From Burkholderiaceae bacterium (GTDB lineage Bacteria > Pseudomonadota > Gammaproteobacteria > Burkholderiales > Burkholderiaceae), in NCBI GenBank assembly GCA_023253905.1, contig JALREG010000263.1:1-6829 (forward strand): 6,829 nt of DNA. Direction: 5' to 3'. Shown piece by piece: positions 1 to 6,829 of this stretch. The notes beneath the pieces are model-generated. The model saw only the letters and a list, made by a program, of their open reading frames with translations, ran no database searches and was not told the DNA's origin. Positions within the stretch are counted from its first letter, which is position 1, and each line of letters opens with the position of its first letter. Position numbers and translations under genes: made by a program.

Positions 1-148
1 GCGCACCGCCGTCACGCTGCATGGCGTTGGGCTGCTGCTTACCGGAGTTTTTGCCGCTGCCGACGCGGGCAGCTTCTGCCTGACCGATCGACAACGCGAT
101 GGCGGCGACAAAGGCAGCCACCAGAGCCATCAGACGGGTGAATTTCAT
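1..148 (-). CDS. Tim44-like exported protein, N-terminal fragment (cut by left window edge)
   Basis: The ATG is at 148 and 49 codons are visible before the window ends, so the gene is partial at its 3' side. The visible protein begins MKFTRLMALVAAF and has a clear Sec signal peptide: basic residues K2 and R5, a hydrophobic stretch at about 6-21, and a likely signal peptidase I site after A-E-A (residue 26). The mature part starts ARVGSGKNSGKQQ, a Gly/Ser/Lys/Gln-rich stretch. A signal peptide ending in AEAAR followed by a G-rich, basic, low-complexity stretch, directly downstream of ubiE, is what I recall for betaproteobacterial Tim44-like proteins, whose Tim44 domain sits near the C-terminus. 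That domain is not in view, so the family call rests on the N-terminus and position. An AGGAG Shine-Dalgarno lies at 159-163, 10 bases before the ATG, which is somewhat far. It is separated from ubiE by 193 bases, unlike the tight spacing upstream. Function is unknown; the product is probably periplasmic or membrane-attached. Confidence 0.72.
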   Translation of the reverse strand, partial: MKFTRLMALVAAFVAAIALSIGQAEAARVGSGKNSGKQQPNAMQRDGGA

Positions 149-152
149 GACC

Positions 153-163
153 GGAGATCTCCT
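153..163 (-). promoter_or_regulatory. Shine-Dalgarno of the Tim44-like gene inside a 10-bp palindrome
   Basis: On the minus strand AGGAG (159-163) precedes the ATG at 148 with a 10-base spacer. It overlaps the perfect 10-bp palindrome GGAGATCTCC at 153-162. In the mRNA this could form only a short 3-bp hairpin, so the palindrome may be chance. No other good ribosome binding site is visible for this start. Confidence 0.5.
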
Positions 164-194
164 GCGATTGAATGAGGGACGACTTCCCACCATC

Positions 195-223
195 AATATC
201 AGGCCGACTGGCCCGGATTGCAA
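195..223 (-). promoter_or_regulatory. possible sigma70-type promoter for the Tim44-like gene
   Basis: On the minus strand TTGCAA (218-223, 4 of 6 to the -35 consensus) is followed after exactly 17 bases by GATATT (195-200, 4 of 6 to the -10 consensus). A run of six T lies just upstream (225-230), in an AT-richer patch than the surrounding DNA. Transcription would start near 188, leaving an untranslated leader of about 40 bases before the ATG at 148. The match is modest and comes from inspection only. Confidence 0.3.
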
Positions 224-261
224 GAAAAAACTGATCGGGCTACGGTTATTCAGCTCGACGG

Positions 262-299
262 TAACAAAGCCTGCCCGAATCGGCTGGCGTACTGCAGGC
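262..299 (-). terminator. possible weak rho-independent terminator after ubiE
   Basis: On the minus strand GCCTGC (294-299) can pair with GCAGGC (269-274), and TTTGTTA (262-268) follows immediately. The intervening 19 bases can form a small inner hairpin (CCG-ATT-CGG). The stem is only 6 bp with a long loop and the T tract is interrupted, so any termination would probably be partial. It lies about 40 bases downstream of the ubiE stop and upstream of the promoter candidate at 195-223. The rest of the 149-341 gap shows no open reading frame of its own that I can support. Confidence 0.3.
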
Positions 300-341
300 C
301 GCCATGGCCCGGAACCCGCACTCGCAAAGGCACGACCGGAA

Positions 342-1085
342 TCAGTCGAGCCGCCAGCCCTCGTGCAGCGCCACCACACCCGCACTCAGATTGAACCAGC
401 GCACGCGTCCCAAGCCCGCCTCGCCCATCATGGTGGCGAGCGTTTCCTGATCCGGATGCATGCGAATGGATTCGGCCAGGTAGCGGTAGCTCGAGGCGTC
501 GCCCGCCACCCGCTCGCCCAACCTCGGCAGCACCTGAAAAGAGTAGACGTCATAGAGCCGCTCAAGCGGCTTCCAGACCCGCGAAAACTCGAGCACCATC
601 AGCTTGCCGCCCGGGCGCAGCACCCGCCGCATGTCGGCCAGCGCGCGATCCTTGTGGGTCATGTTGCGCAAACCAAACGCCACGGTCACGCGGTCAAAGT
701 AGCCATCAGGAAACGGCAGCCGCTCGGCATCACACTGGACGACCGGTTGCAACACGCCATCATCGACCATCCGGTCGCGCCCGACCGCAAGCATCGAGGC
801 ATTGATGTCGGTGAGCCACACCTCGCCCTCGGGGCCCACGCGGCGCGCAAAGCCCCGCGCCAGATCGGCGGTGCCACCCGCCACATCCAGCACCCGCATG
901 CCGGGACGAAGCCCAGCCTGGTTGATGGTGAAGGCCTTCCACGCCCGGTGAAGTCCCATCGACATCAGGTCATTCATCAGGTCGTAGCGCTCGGCCACCG
1001 AATGAAAAACCCCAGCGACTCGCGCCGCTTTGTCATCTTCGGCGACGGTAGAAAACCCGAAATGCGTTCGCCCGCTTTCGCTCAT
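342..1085 (-). CDS. ubiE: UbiE, ubiquinone/menaquinone biosynthesis C-methyltransferase
   Basis: SAM-dependent class I methyltransferase that adds the ring C-methyl group in ubiquinone synthesis (2-polyprenyl-6-methoxy-1,4-benzoquinol step) and, in organisms making menaquinone, methylates demethylmenaquinol. It acts at the inner face of the cytoplasmic membrane. The 247-residue product matches the family's usual length of about 245-250. Visible hallmarks: THFGF at 7-11; the [17 protein letters not shown] block at 26-42; SAM-binding motif [13 protein letters not shown] at 65-76; the acidic TDIN at 92-95 after the second strand; [10 protein letters not shown] at 119-128; FGLRN at 137-141; [12 protein letters not shown] in the middle; and the signature [14 protein letters not shown] towards the C-terminus, then a GVVALHEGW ending. 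No key motif is missing. The ATG at 1085 is supported by AGGG at 1093-1096 with a 7-base spacer; this overlaps the TAG of the DUF971 gene 9 bases upstream, so the two are probably translationally coupled. Confidence 0.97.
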   Translation of the reverse strand: MSESGRTHFGFSTVAEDDKAARVAGVFHSVAERYDLMNDLMSMGLHRAWKAFTINQAGLRPGMRVLDVAGGTADLARGFARRVGPEGEVWLTDINASMLAVGRDRMVDDGVLQPVVQCDAERLPFPDGYFDRVTVAFGLRNMTHKDRALADMRRVLRPGGKLMVLEFSRVWKPLERLYDVYSFQVLPRLGERVAGDASSYRYLAESIRMHPDQETLATMMGEAGLGRVRWFNLSAGVVALHEGWRLD

Positions 1086-1097
1086 AACGACGCCCTA
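1086..1097 (-). promoter_or_regulatory. ubiE ribosome binding site overlapping the DUF971 stop codon
   Basis: On the minus strand TAGGG (1093-1097) contains both the TAG stop of the DUF971 gene (1095-1097) and the AGGG Shine-Dalgarno of ubiE (1093-1096), with 7 bases to the ATG. A ribosome ending the upstream gene would sit over the ubiE initiation region. This favours the 1085 start for UbiE and a shared transcript. Confidence 0.65.
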
Positions 1098-1535
1098 ACC
1101 ACAGCCACCGCGTGGCCGCGCCACGGCGGTGCTGCTCATGGATGCCGCCTCGGCAGCAGGCGCGGCCTCACGGCTCGCCCCCGCCTCGGCAAGCCGGCGC
1201 AAATAGTCTTCCCAGAGCGCTTGCTGCCGATCGCCCAGCCAGTAGAGGTAGTCCCAGGAAAAAATGCCGGTGTAGTGACCATCGGAAAACATCGGCTGGA
1301 TCGCGTAGTGGCCGACCTGCTCGATCGCCTGGATCGTGACCTCGGCTTTCCCCGTCTGCAGGGTCTCCTGCCCCGGACCATGGCCTCGAACCTCGGCCGA
1401 CGGCGAGTAAACACGCAGAAACTCGCAGGGCAGCCGAAACTGGCGGCCATCGGAGTACTCGAGCTCCAGCACACGAGACACTTCATGCAGCACGATTCGC
1501 GTCGGAATCGGGGTGTTCGGGTCGAGACCGGCCAT
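1095..1535 (-). CDS. DUF971 (GBBH-like domain) protein
   Basis: With the start at 1535 the protein has 146 residues. It begins MAGLDPNTPIPTRIVLHEVS, which fits the family start I remember from Burkholderiales. A longer in-frame ORF opens at 1616, but its extra 27 residues look non-conserved and overlap the HIT gene by 41 bases, so I prefer 1535; a weak GGAA (1541-1544) lies 5 bases upstream. The DUF971 domain covers about residues 11-105: RVLELEYSDGRQFRLP (21-36), EFLRVYSPSAEVRGHG (38-53), then QPMFSDGHYTGIFSWDYLY (80-98), where the DGH and SWDYL blocks are the family signature. The tail (about 115-146) is Ala-rich and probably disordered, ending in GGCG. The domain resembles the N-terminal domain of gamma-butyrobetaine hydroxylase and occurs at the C-terminus of some Mrp/HCF101-type Fe-S carriers. 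The catalytic oxygenase domain is absent here, so it is not itself a hydroxylase. Its role as a stand-alone protein is unknown. Confidence 0.88.
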   Translation of the reverse strand: MAGLDPNTPIPTRIVLHEVSRVLELEYSDGRQFRLPCEFLRVYSPSAEVRGHGPGQETLQTGKAEVTIQAIEQVGHYAIQPMFSDGHYTGIFSWDYLYWLGDRQQALWEDYLRRLAEAGASREAAPAAEAASMSSTAVARPRGGCG

Positions 1536-1575
1536 TGGAATTCCAGCCCGGCAGGGGCAAAGGGGGACCTGGATG

Positions 1576-2046
1576 TTAGCGGAATTCGCGCAAACCCAAG
1601 GCCGATAGACGCTCACGGAGCAGCGCCTTGAGCGTGGGCAATCCCTCGCGGCTGCGGGCGATCCGCCCGGCCACCAGCGCCGGGTCGCGCGCGGCGGGTG
1701 CGCTCCAGACCGAACCGGGGAAGGTCGGGTCGTCCCGCCAGCGCCCCATCACATGCCAGTGCAGATGGGGCACCAGATTGCCAAGGCTCGCGAGGTTGAT
1801 CTTGTCGGGCTGCATGCCATCGCGAAGCCCCCGCTCGACCTCAAACACCACCCGCATCAGATGATCGCGGTCTGCCACCCCCAGGTCGCAGGTTTCTGCA
1901 ATGTGCGCGTTCCAGATCACACGCAGAAAAGCAGGATGCTGCGGCTCGTCGGCAAGCACCACACGCAGCCGCTCGTCGTGAGCGAGCACTTCGCCACCCG
2001 GCTGCATGCAGAGCGGACAGTCTGGAACCCGGGACAGAGCAGACAT
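1576..2046 (-). CDS. HIT-family protein (histidine triad nucleotide-binding hydrolase)
   Basis: Small cytosolic protein of 156 residues. The histidine triad is H94-L-H96-W-H98-V within LVPHLHWHVMGR, and the preceding block KINLASLGN (82-90) is typical of the bacterial branch that sits next to DUF971 genes. The last His of the triad is the nucleophile in HIT hydrolases, which cleave nucleoside phosphoramidates or dinucleoside polyphosphates; the actual substrate here cannot be read from the sequence. An N-terminal CPLC pair (C10, C13) could be half of a metal site, as in some HIT proteins. The C-terminal third (about 115-156) is Arg/Leu-rich and helical in character. The ATG at 2046 is supported by GAGG at 2053-2056, 6 bases upstream. 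The gap to the SDR gene is 38 bases and to the DUF971 gene 40 bases, consistent with one transcript. Confidence 0.93.
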   Translation of the reverse strand: MSALSRVPDCPLCMQPGGEVLAHDERLRVVLADEPQHPAFLRVIWNAHIAETCDLGVADRDHLMRVVFEVERGLRDGMQPDKINLASLGNLVPHLHWHVMGRWRDDPTFPGSVWSAPAARDPALVAGRIARSREGLPTLKALLRERLSALGLREFR

Positions 2047-2084
2047 GGTGAGCCTCGCGGCGAGATGACGGAAAAGCCCGCGGC

Positions 2085-2852
2085 TCAGAACTTGGTGTAG
2101 CCGCCATCAATCAGCAGATCGGCGCCTGTCATGTAAGACGATGCGTCGCTTGCCAGATAGACGGCGATGCCACCGAAATCATCGGCCGTGCCCCAGCGGC
2201 GAAGCGGCACCCGCGGCAACACGGCGCTCGCAAATTTCTCATCGCCAAAAATACCGTTAGTCATGTCGGACTCGATCCATCCGGGGAGGATGGAATTGAC
2301 GCGAATACGGTATCGCGCAAGTTCGACTGCGAGCGCACGCGCATACGAGGTGACCGCGCCCTTCGAGGCCCCGTAGTGACTGTTTCGTGCAGCGCCTTCG
2401 ACCGCGGCAGTGCTTGCGGTGACCGCGAGCGAACCGCCCGCACCGCGCGCGATCATGTGACGCGAGGCAGCGCGAAAGGTGAAGAACACCCCATCGAGGT
2501 TGACCCGCATTACCCGGCGAAACTCATCGTGCGTCATCGCGCCGATCGGCGTTGAAAACGATGACACGCCCGCATTCGCAAAACAGGCATCCACATGGCC
2601 CAGCCGCGCCACCGACTCGGCGAACGCCGCATCAACCGCTTGCTCGTCGCCGACATCACAGACCTGAGCGTGAACGCTGCCCAATACCGCGAGTTCGGCG
2701 CGCGCGCGCTCGGTTTTGTCGGGGTTGGTTCCCCAGATCGCTACCCGAGCGCCCGCCTGTAACAGCGCGCGCGCCATGCCCAGTCCGATACCGCCATTGC
2801 CGCCCGTGACGACCACAGCGCGACCGGTGAGATCAAACCCCGAATAGCTCAT
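2085..2852 (-). CDS. classical short-chain dehydrogenase/reductase (SDR)
   Basis: NAD(P)-dependent oxidoreductase of 255 residues, normal length for a classical SDR and complete. Rossmann-fold features: cofactor motif TGGNGGIG (16-23); CDVGD (65-69); NAG (93-95); catalytic tetrad N118, S147, Y160 and K164 (YGASK at 160-164); PG at 190-191 with the flexible lid after it; and the C-terminal YLASDASSYMTGADLLIDGG dimer strand region ending GGYTKF. At the end of the second strand the sequence reads WGTNPDK (40-46), without the Asp that would mark strict NAD preference; the pattern suggests NADP or mixed use, but weakly. The sequence resembles 3-oxoacyl-reductase/glucose-1-dehydrogenase-type SDRs, a group in which sequence does not tell the substrate. 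The start at 2852 has GAGG at 2860-2863 with a 7-base spacer, overlapping the TGA of the large oxidoreductase, so it is probably translationally coupled to that gene. Confidence 0.95.
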   Translation of the reverse strand: MSYSGFDLTGRAVVVTGGNGGIGLGMARALLQAGARVAIWGTNPDKTERARAELAVLGSVHAQVCDVGDEQAVDAAFAESVARLGHVDACFANAGVSSFSTPIGAMTHDEFRRVMRVNLDGVFFTFRAASRHMIARGAGGSLAVTASTAAVEGAARNSHYGASKGAVTSYARALAVELARYRIRVNSILPGWIESDMTNGIFGDEKFASAVLPRVPLRRWGTADDFGGIAVYLASDASSYMTGADLLIDGGYTKF

Positions 2853-2864
2853 TGAAAGGCCTCA
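2853..2864 (-). promoter_or_regulatory. SDR ribosome binding site overlapping the oxidoreductase stop codon
   Basis: On the minus strand TGAGG (2860-2864) holds the TGA stop of the large oxidoreductase (2862-2864) and the GAGG Shine-Dalgarno of the SDR gene (2860-2863), 7 bases from the ATG. The geometry (9-base gap, shared bases, 7-base spacer) is the same as at the DUF971/ubiE junction. Confidence 0.65.
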
Positions 2865-5800
2865 GACCAGAACCCGCTCGATGCCACCCGCGTTGGCCCG
2901 GCCAACATAATCGGGAAGCCAGTTCTCACCGAGCACATGACGAGCAATCTCAACCACAATGTAATCGGCTTCGGTGCCAGCGTCTTCCGAATAGCGCGAC
3001 AGCCCCTGCAGGCATGACGGGCAGGAGGTGAGGACCTTGACCGGCGTGGCGGCCTGCGCGCGCAGCGCGAGCGCCCCCTTCCTCATTTCCTCTTCCTTGC
3101 GAAACCGCACCTGGGTGGAAATGTCGGGGCGCGTGACCGCGAGCGTTCCCGACTCGCCACAGCAGCGGTCATTGCGCTCCACCCGGCCGTTGACACTGTC
3201 ATTGATGAGGGCGTTCACCACCTTCATCGGCTGGTGCGTTTTCATCGGGCTGTGGCAGGGGTCGTGATACATGTAGCGCGTACCGGTCACCTGCTCGAGT
3301 TTCACGCCCTTCTCAAGCAGAAATTCATGGATGTCCAGAATTCGGCAGCCCGGGAAAATGCGCTCAAACTCATAGCCCTGCAGCTGATCGAAGCAGGTGC
3401 CGCACGACACCACGACCGTACGGATGTCGAGATAGTTGAGGGTGTTGGCCACCCGGTGAAACAGCACCCGGTTGTCGGTGATGATCTTGTCGGCCTTGTC
3501 GAACTGACCCGAGCCGCGCTGCGGATAGCCGCAGCAGAGATAGCCCGGCGGCAGCACGGTCTGGACACCCACATGCCAGAGCATCGCTTGGGTGGCCAGC
3601 CCCACCTGCGAGAACAGCCGCTCGGAACCGCAGCCTGGAAAATAGAACACTGCCTCGGCATCAGAGGCCACCTTTTGCGGGTCGCGGATGATGGGCACAT
3701 AGCGCGAATCTTCAATGTCGAGGAGCGCGCGCGCGGTTTTTTTGGGCAGATTACCGGGCAGCTTCTTGTTGACGAAATGAATGACCTGCTCGCGCATCGC
3801 CGGGCGGCCCACCGTCGCGGGCGGTTTGGCGCTCTGGCGTTTACCGAACGAGCGAAACAGATCAACCGCAAGGCGCTGCGCCTTGTAGCCCACCCCCACC
3901 ATGGCCGCGCGCGTGGCACGGATGGTGTCGGGATCGGTGGCGTTCAGGAAGAACATGGCGGCGGCATTACCCGCGTTGAATTTCTTCTTGCCCATCTTGC
4001 GAAGCAGGTTTCGCATGTTCATCGACACATCGCCGAAATCGATGTCGACCGGGCAGGGCGCTTCGCATTTGTGGCACACCGTGCAGTGATCGGCCACGTC
4101 CGAGAACTCATCCCAGTGGCGAACCGACACGCCGCGCCGGGTCTGCTCCTCGTACAGGAAAGCCTCGATGAGGAGCGAGGTCGCAAGGATTTTATTGCGC
4201 GGGGAGTAGAGCAGATTCGCGCGCGGCACGTGCGTGGAGCACACGGGCTTGCATTTGCCGCAGCGCAAGCAGTTCTTCATCGAATCGGCGATGGCACCAA
4301 TGTCGGACTCATGAAGAATGAGCGACTCCGCGCCCATCAGGCCGAAGCTCGGGGTGTAAGCATTTCGCAGGTCACCCGGCACCGCCGGGTCGGCGAGGAG
4401 CTTGCCCCGATTGAAGCGCCCCTCGGGATCGATGCGGGCTTTCCAATCGCGGAACTCGGCGGTTTCATCGTCCGTCAGAAACTGCAGCTTGGTGATGCCG
4501 ATACCGTGCTCGCCCGAGATCACGCCACCCAGCGAACGGGCCAGCGCCATGATGCGCTCGACCGCATCCTCGGCCTCCTTGAGCATGCCGTAGTCGTCAG
4601 AGTTGACCGGGAGGTTGGTGTGCACATTGCCATCCCCCGCATGCATGTGAAGCGCGACGAACACCCGGCTTCGGAGAAGCCTGCGATGCGCACCCTCCAC
4701 CGCCTCGAGCACCGGCGCAAAGGCAAGCCCCGGAAAGAGCTCGCGTAGCGGCTCGCGCAGTTCGGTCTTCCAGGACACGCGGATCGTTCGATCCTGCAGC
4801 AGATGAAAGAGCTGGGCCGCGGGCTCGGCGATCAGACGCTCATCGAGCGCCGGCAGCACCCCGCCCAGGCCCTCTGCGTGGAGCGCGGTGCGGACCGCAG
4901 CGAGCGGCTCATCGATACACGCAAGCAGCATGCGCCAGCGGCGACCCACCGCAGCGAGCAATTCCAGCGCCCGCGCACGCCGCTCGGCGAGCAGTTCGTC
5001 GGGTGACACCCCTTCTTCGCGCGCCTCGCTGGTACGGCCCATGGCAAGCGGACCCGACAGCAGTCGCTCAAGCTCCGCCACCAACGCGAGCTTGTTGCGG
5101 ATCGAGAGTTCGATGTTGATGCGCTCGATGCCGTCGGTGTAGTGCCCCATGCGATCAAGCGGGATCACCACGTCTTCATTGATCTTGAACGCATTGGTGT
5201 GACGGGCAATCGCCGCGGTACGGGCCCGATCAAGCCAGAAGAGCTTGCGCGACTCGGCCGATACGGCGATGAACCCCTCGCCCGAGCGCGAGTTGGCAAT
5301 GCGAACCACCTCAGAGGTGGCAAGCGCCACGCCCGCATCATCGTCACCCACGATATCGCCAATCAATACCATCTTGGGCAGCCCGCCCCGGCGCGACTTG
5401 GTGGCATAACCGACCGCGCGAAGATAGCGCTCATCGAGATGCTCGAGCCCGGCCAGAATCGCGCCATGCGGCAACGAATCGAGGTAGGTCTTGATCTCGA
5501 CGATCGAGGGCACAGCGTCTTTCGCCTGCCCAAAAAACTCCAGACACACGGTGCGGATGTGCGAGGGCATGCGGTGCAGCACCCAGCGCGCCGAGGTGAT
5601 GAGGCCGTCACAGCCTTCCTTCTGCACGCCTGGCAGGCCCGCCAGGAACTTGTCGGTGACGTCCTTGCCGAGGCCCGCCTTCCGGAAACGCGCCCCCGGA
5701 ATCTCGAGTACCTGTTCGCGAATGGGCGCACCGCGCATGGCACCGTCGGCGCCCAGCTGCGATGGTGCGAACCACTTCAGTTCAAAATGCGCCACGGGCA

Positions 5801-6829
5801 CATCGTGAATCTTGCCCAGGTTATGACCGATGCGGCTCACCTCCAGCCAGTTGCCATCGGGGTCGACCATGCGCCACCAGGCGAGGTTATCGAGCGCAGT
5901 TCCCCAGAGAACCGCCTTTTTGCCGCCCGCGTTCATCGCAATGTTGCCGCCAATGCAGGAGGCATCAAGCGAGGTGGGATCCACCGCGAATACCAGCCCG
6001 GCATGCTCGGCGGCATCGGTGACGCGACGCGTGACCACACCCGCCCCGCTCAGGATGGTCGCCACCTCGTGATCGAGCCCGGGCAGGCGCATGCGCTCAA
6101 CCGGCCCCAGCGCCTCGAGTTTCTCGGTGTTGATGACTGCAGAAAACGGTGTGAGCGGAATGGCACCGCCCGTGTAGCCGGTGCCGCCGCCGCGCGGAAT
6201 GATGGTGAGGCCGAGCTCGATGCAGCCCTCCACCAGACCGGCGATTTCATGCTCGCTATCGGGGGTGAGCACCACGAACGGATATTCCACCCGCCAATCG
6301 GTAGCGTCGGTCACATGGGACACCCGCGACATGGCATCGAAGCGGACGTTGTCCCTCGCGGTAATCCTCGACAGACGCCGTAGGGCCTTCTGACGCAAGG
6401 TCTGGGTGTGTGCAAAGGCCGCTTCAAAATTTCGTACCGCGCCTCGCGCACGGTCAAGGAGGCGCCCCACTTTCGCTGCCCGCGAATCGCTGGCAGGGGC
6501 CGAGGCGCCCGGTGAGGCCTCGCCCTCGACGCCCTGCGCCTCATCACGTCGACGTTCGACCTCGGCCAGGCGGTGTTCGAGTGCCTCGATCAGCATTCGC
6601 CGACGCTTGGGGTTGTCGAGCAGATCATCCTGCAGATAAGGATTACGCTGCACCACCCAGATGTCGCCCAGCACCTCGTAGAGCATACGGGCCGAGCGAC
6701 CAGTACGCCGCTCACCGCGCAGTTCTTCGACGACGGCCCAGGCATCGTCGCCCAGCAATCGGCGCACGATCTCGCGGTCGGAGAACGAGGTGTAGTTGTA
6801 GGGGATCTCGCGCAGGCGCGGCGCCTGTG
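2862..6829 (-). CDS. large FAD-dependent dehydrogenase fused to an Fe-S/CCG oxidoreductase (DUF3683 type), 5' end outside window
   Basis: The reading frame stays open to the right edge. A GTG at 6767 is possible, but the 20 codons before it read [17 protein letters not shown], which looks like genuine protein, so the true start is probably beyond 6829. Numbering from the GTG (1301 residues): DUF3683-like helical region up to about 140, with a variable Ala/Ser/Glu linker at 76-98; FAD-binding type 4 domain with [11 protein letters not shown] (191-201) and [13 protein letters not shown] (263-275); FAD-oxidase C-terminal domain with [10 protein letters not shown] (707-716) and GEHGIG (752-757); two 4Fe-4S motifs CxxCxxCxxxC at 833-843 and 895-905; two cysteine-rich CCG modules (C1046, CC1078-1079, C1122/C1125; then C1171, CC1202-1203, C1249/C1252). 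All cluster cysteines are present. No membrane segment is evident. The layout is that of glycolate, D-lactate or D-2-hydroxyglutarate dehydrogenases with GlcD- and GlcF-like parts in one chain, so oxidation of a 2-hydroxy acid with electrons sent on towards quinone is inferred; the substrate is unknown. Confidence 0.93.
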   Translation of the reverse strand, partial: QAPRLREIPYNYTSFSDREIVRRLLGDDAWAVVEELRGERRTGRSARMLYEVLGDIWVVQRNPYLQDDLLDNPKRRRMLIEALEHRLAEVERRRDEAQGVEGEASPGASAPASDSRAAKVGRLLDRARGAVRNFEAAFAHTQTLRQKALRRLSRITARDNVRFDAMSRVSHVTDATDWRVEYPFVVLTPDSEHEIAGLVEGCIELGLTIIPRGGGTGYTGGAIPLTPFSAVINTEKLEALGPVERMRLPGLDHEVATILSGAGVVTRRVTDAAEHAGLVFAVDPTSLDASCIGGNIAMNAGGKKAVLWGTALDNLAWWRMVDPDGNWLEVSRIGHNLGKIHDVPVAHFELKWFAPSQLGADGAMRGAPIREQVLEIPGARFRKAGLGKDVTDKFLAGLPGVQKEGCDGLITSARWVLHRMPSHIRTVCLEFFGQAKDAVPSIVEIKTYLDSLPHGAILAGLEHLDERYLRAVGYATKSRRGGLPKMVLIGDIVGDDDAGVALATSEVVRIANSRSGEGFIAVSAESRKLFWLDRARTAAIARHTNAFKINEDVVIPLDRMGHYTDGIERINIELSIRNKLALVAELERLLSGPLAMGRTSEAREEGVSPDELLAERRARALELLAAVGRRWRMLLACIDEPLAAVRTALHAEGLGGVLPALDERLIAEPAAQLFHLLQDRTIRVSWKTELREPLRELFPGLAFAPVLEAVEGAHRRLLRSRVFVALHMHAGDGNVHTNLPVNSDDYGMLKEAEDAVERIMALARSLGGVISGEHGIGITKLQFLTDDETAEFRDWKARIDPEGRFNRGKLLADPAVPGDLRNAYTPSFGLMGAESLILHESDIGAIADSMKNCLRCGKCKPVCSTHVPRANLLYSPRNKILATSLLIEAFLYEEQTRRGVSVRHWDEFSDVADHCTVCHKCEAPCPVDIDFGDVSMNMRNLLRKMGKKKFNAGNAAAMFFLNATDPDTIRATRAAMVGVGYKAQRLAVDLFRSFGKRQSAKPPATVGRPAMREQVIHFVNKKLPGNLPKKTARALLDIEDSRYVPIIRDPQKVASDAEAVFYFPGCGSERLFSQVGLATQAMLWHVGVQTVLPPGYLCCGYPQRGSGQFDKADKIITDNRVLFHRVANTLNYLDIRTVVVSCGTCFDQLQGYEFERIFPGCRILDIHEFLLEKGVKLEQVTGTRYMYHDPCHSPMKTHQPMKVVNALINDSVNGRVERNDRCCGESGTLAVTRPDISTQVRFRKEEEMRKGALALRAQAATPVKVLTSCPSCLQGLSRYSEDAGTEADYIVVEIARHVLGENWLPDYVGRANAGGIERVLV

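Noticed and set aside
211..240. Inverted repeat GCCCGAT / ATCCGGGC with a run of T in the loop
   Set aside because: The stem has a bulge and the T run lies inside the loop rather than after the stem, so it does not fit a rho-independent terminator on either strand.
1536..1616. Upstream start of the DUF971 gene at 1616 giving 173 residues
   Set aside because: The extra 27 residues overlap the end of the HIT gene, include the untranslated gap, and do not look like the family; the ATG at 1535 gives the usual family start.
99..1631. Long plus-strand open frame (510 codons) opposite ubiE and the DUF971 gene
   Set aside because: Its product is low-complexity, rich in His, Arg, Ala and Pro, with no recognisable domain, and it lies antisense to two well-supported genes. 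In G/C-rich genes with strong third-position bias such antisense frames often stay open.
3234..4748. Long plus-strand open frame (504 codons) opposite the Fe-S half of the large oxidoreductase
   Set aside because: Antisense to the conserved Fe-S, CCG and flavin C-terminal motifs; its composition (many His, Arg, Ala) is that of a complementary-strand shadow and no domain is visible.
5142..6383. Long plus-strand open frame (413 codons) opposite the flavin half of the large oxidoreductase
   Set aside because: Same reasoning: it is the complement of conserved FAD-binding sequence, shows no domain of its own, and has no convincing ribosome binding site or promoter.
6765..6767. GTG at 6767 as the real start of the large oxidoreductase
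   Set aside because: The frame remains open upstream to the window edge and the residues before it ([17 protein letters not shown]) look like genuine protein, so the start most likely lies outside.

Overview
The window looks like a piece of the main chromosome of a high-GC betaproteobacterium, most likely of the order Burkholderiales. The evidence is the strong G/C bias at third codon positions, the protein sequences themselves, and the gene block HIT - DUF971 - ubiE - Tim44-like, which I remember as typical of that group. I ran no database search. All genes lie on the minus strand, so transcription runs from right to left. I see no RNA gene, mobile element, CRISPR array or large repeat.

In order of transcription: (1) 6829-2862, a very large fused flavin/iron-sulfur oxidoreductase whose start lies beyond the right edge; (2) 2852-2085, a classical short-chain dehydrogenase/reductase (SDR); (3) 2046-1576, a HIT-family nucleotide-binding protein; (4) 1535-1095, a DUF971 (GBBH-like) protein; (5) 1085-342, UbiE, the C-methyltransferase of ubiquinone/menaquinone synthesis; (6) 148-1, the first 49 codons of an exported Tim44-like protein cut by the left edge.

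Genes 1 to 5 are separated by only 9 to 40 bases and probably form one operon. At two junctions (1/2 and 4/5) the upstream stop codon shares bases with the Shine-Dalgarno sequence of the next gene, which suggests translational coupling. The only larger gap is the 193 bases between ubiE and the Tim44-like gene (149-341). It holds a possible weak terminator followed by a possible sigma70-type promoter, so the last gene may also be transcribed separately.

A plausible theme is membrane redox metabolism. The large oxidoreductase has the layout of enzymes that oxidise a 2-hydroxy acid and pass electrons through Fe-S clusters, usually towards quinone. UbiE helps make that quinone. DUF971 is a domain also found attached to Fe-S carrier proteins. 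The link between these genes is inference. Overall this is a largely ordinary housekeeping region. The least understood parts are the substrate of the fused oxidoreductase and the roles of the DUF971 and Tim44-like proteins.
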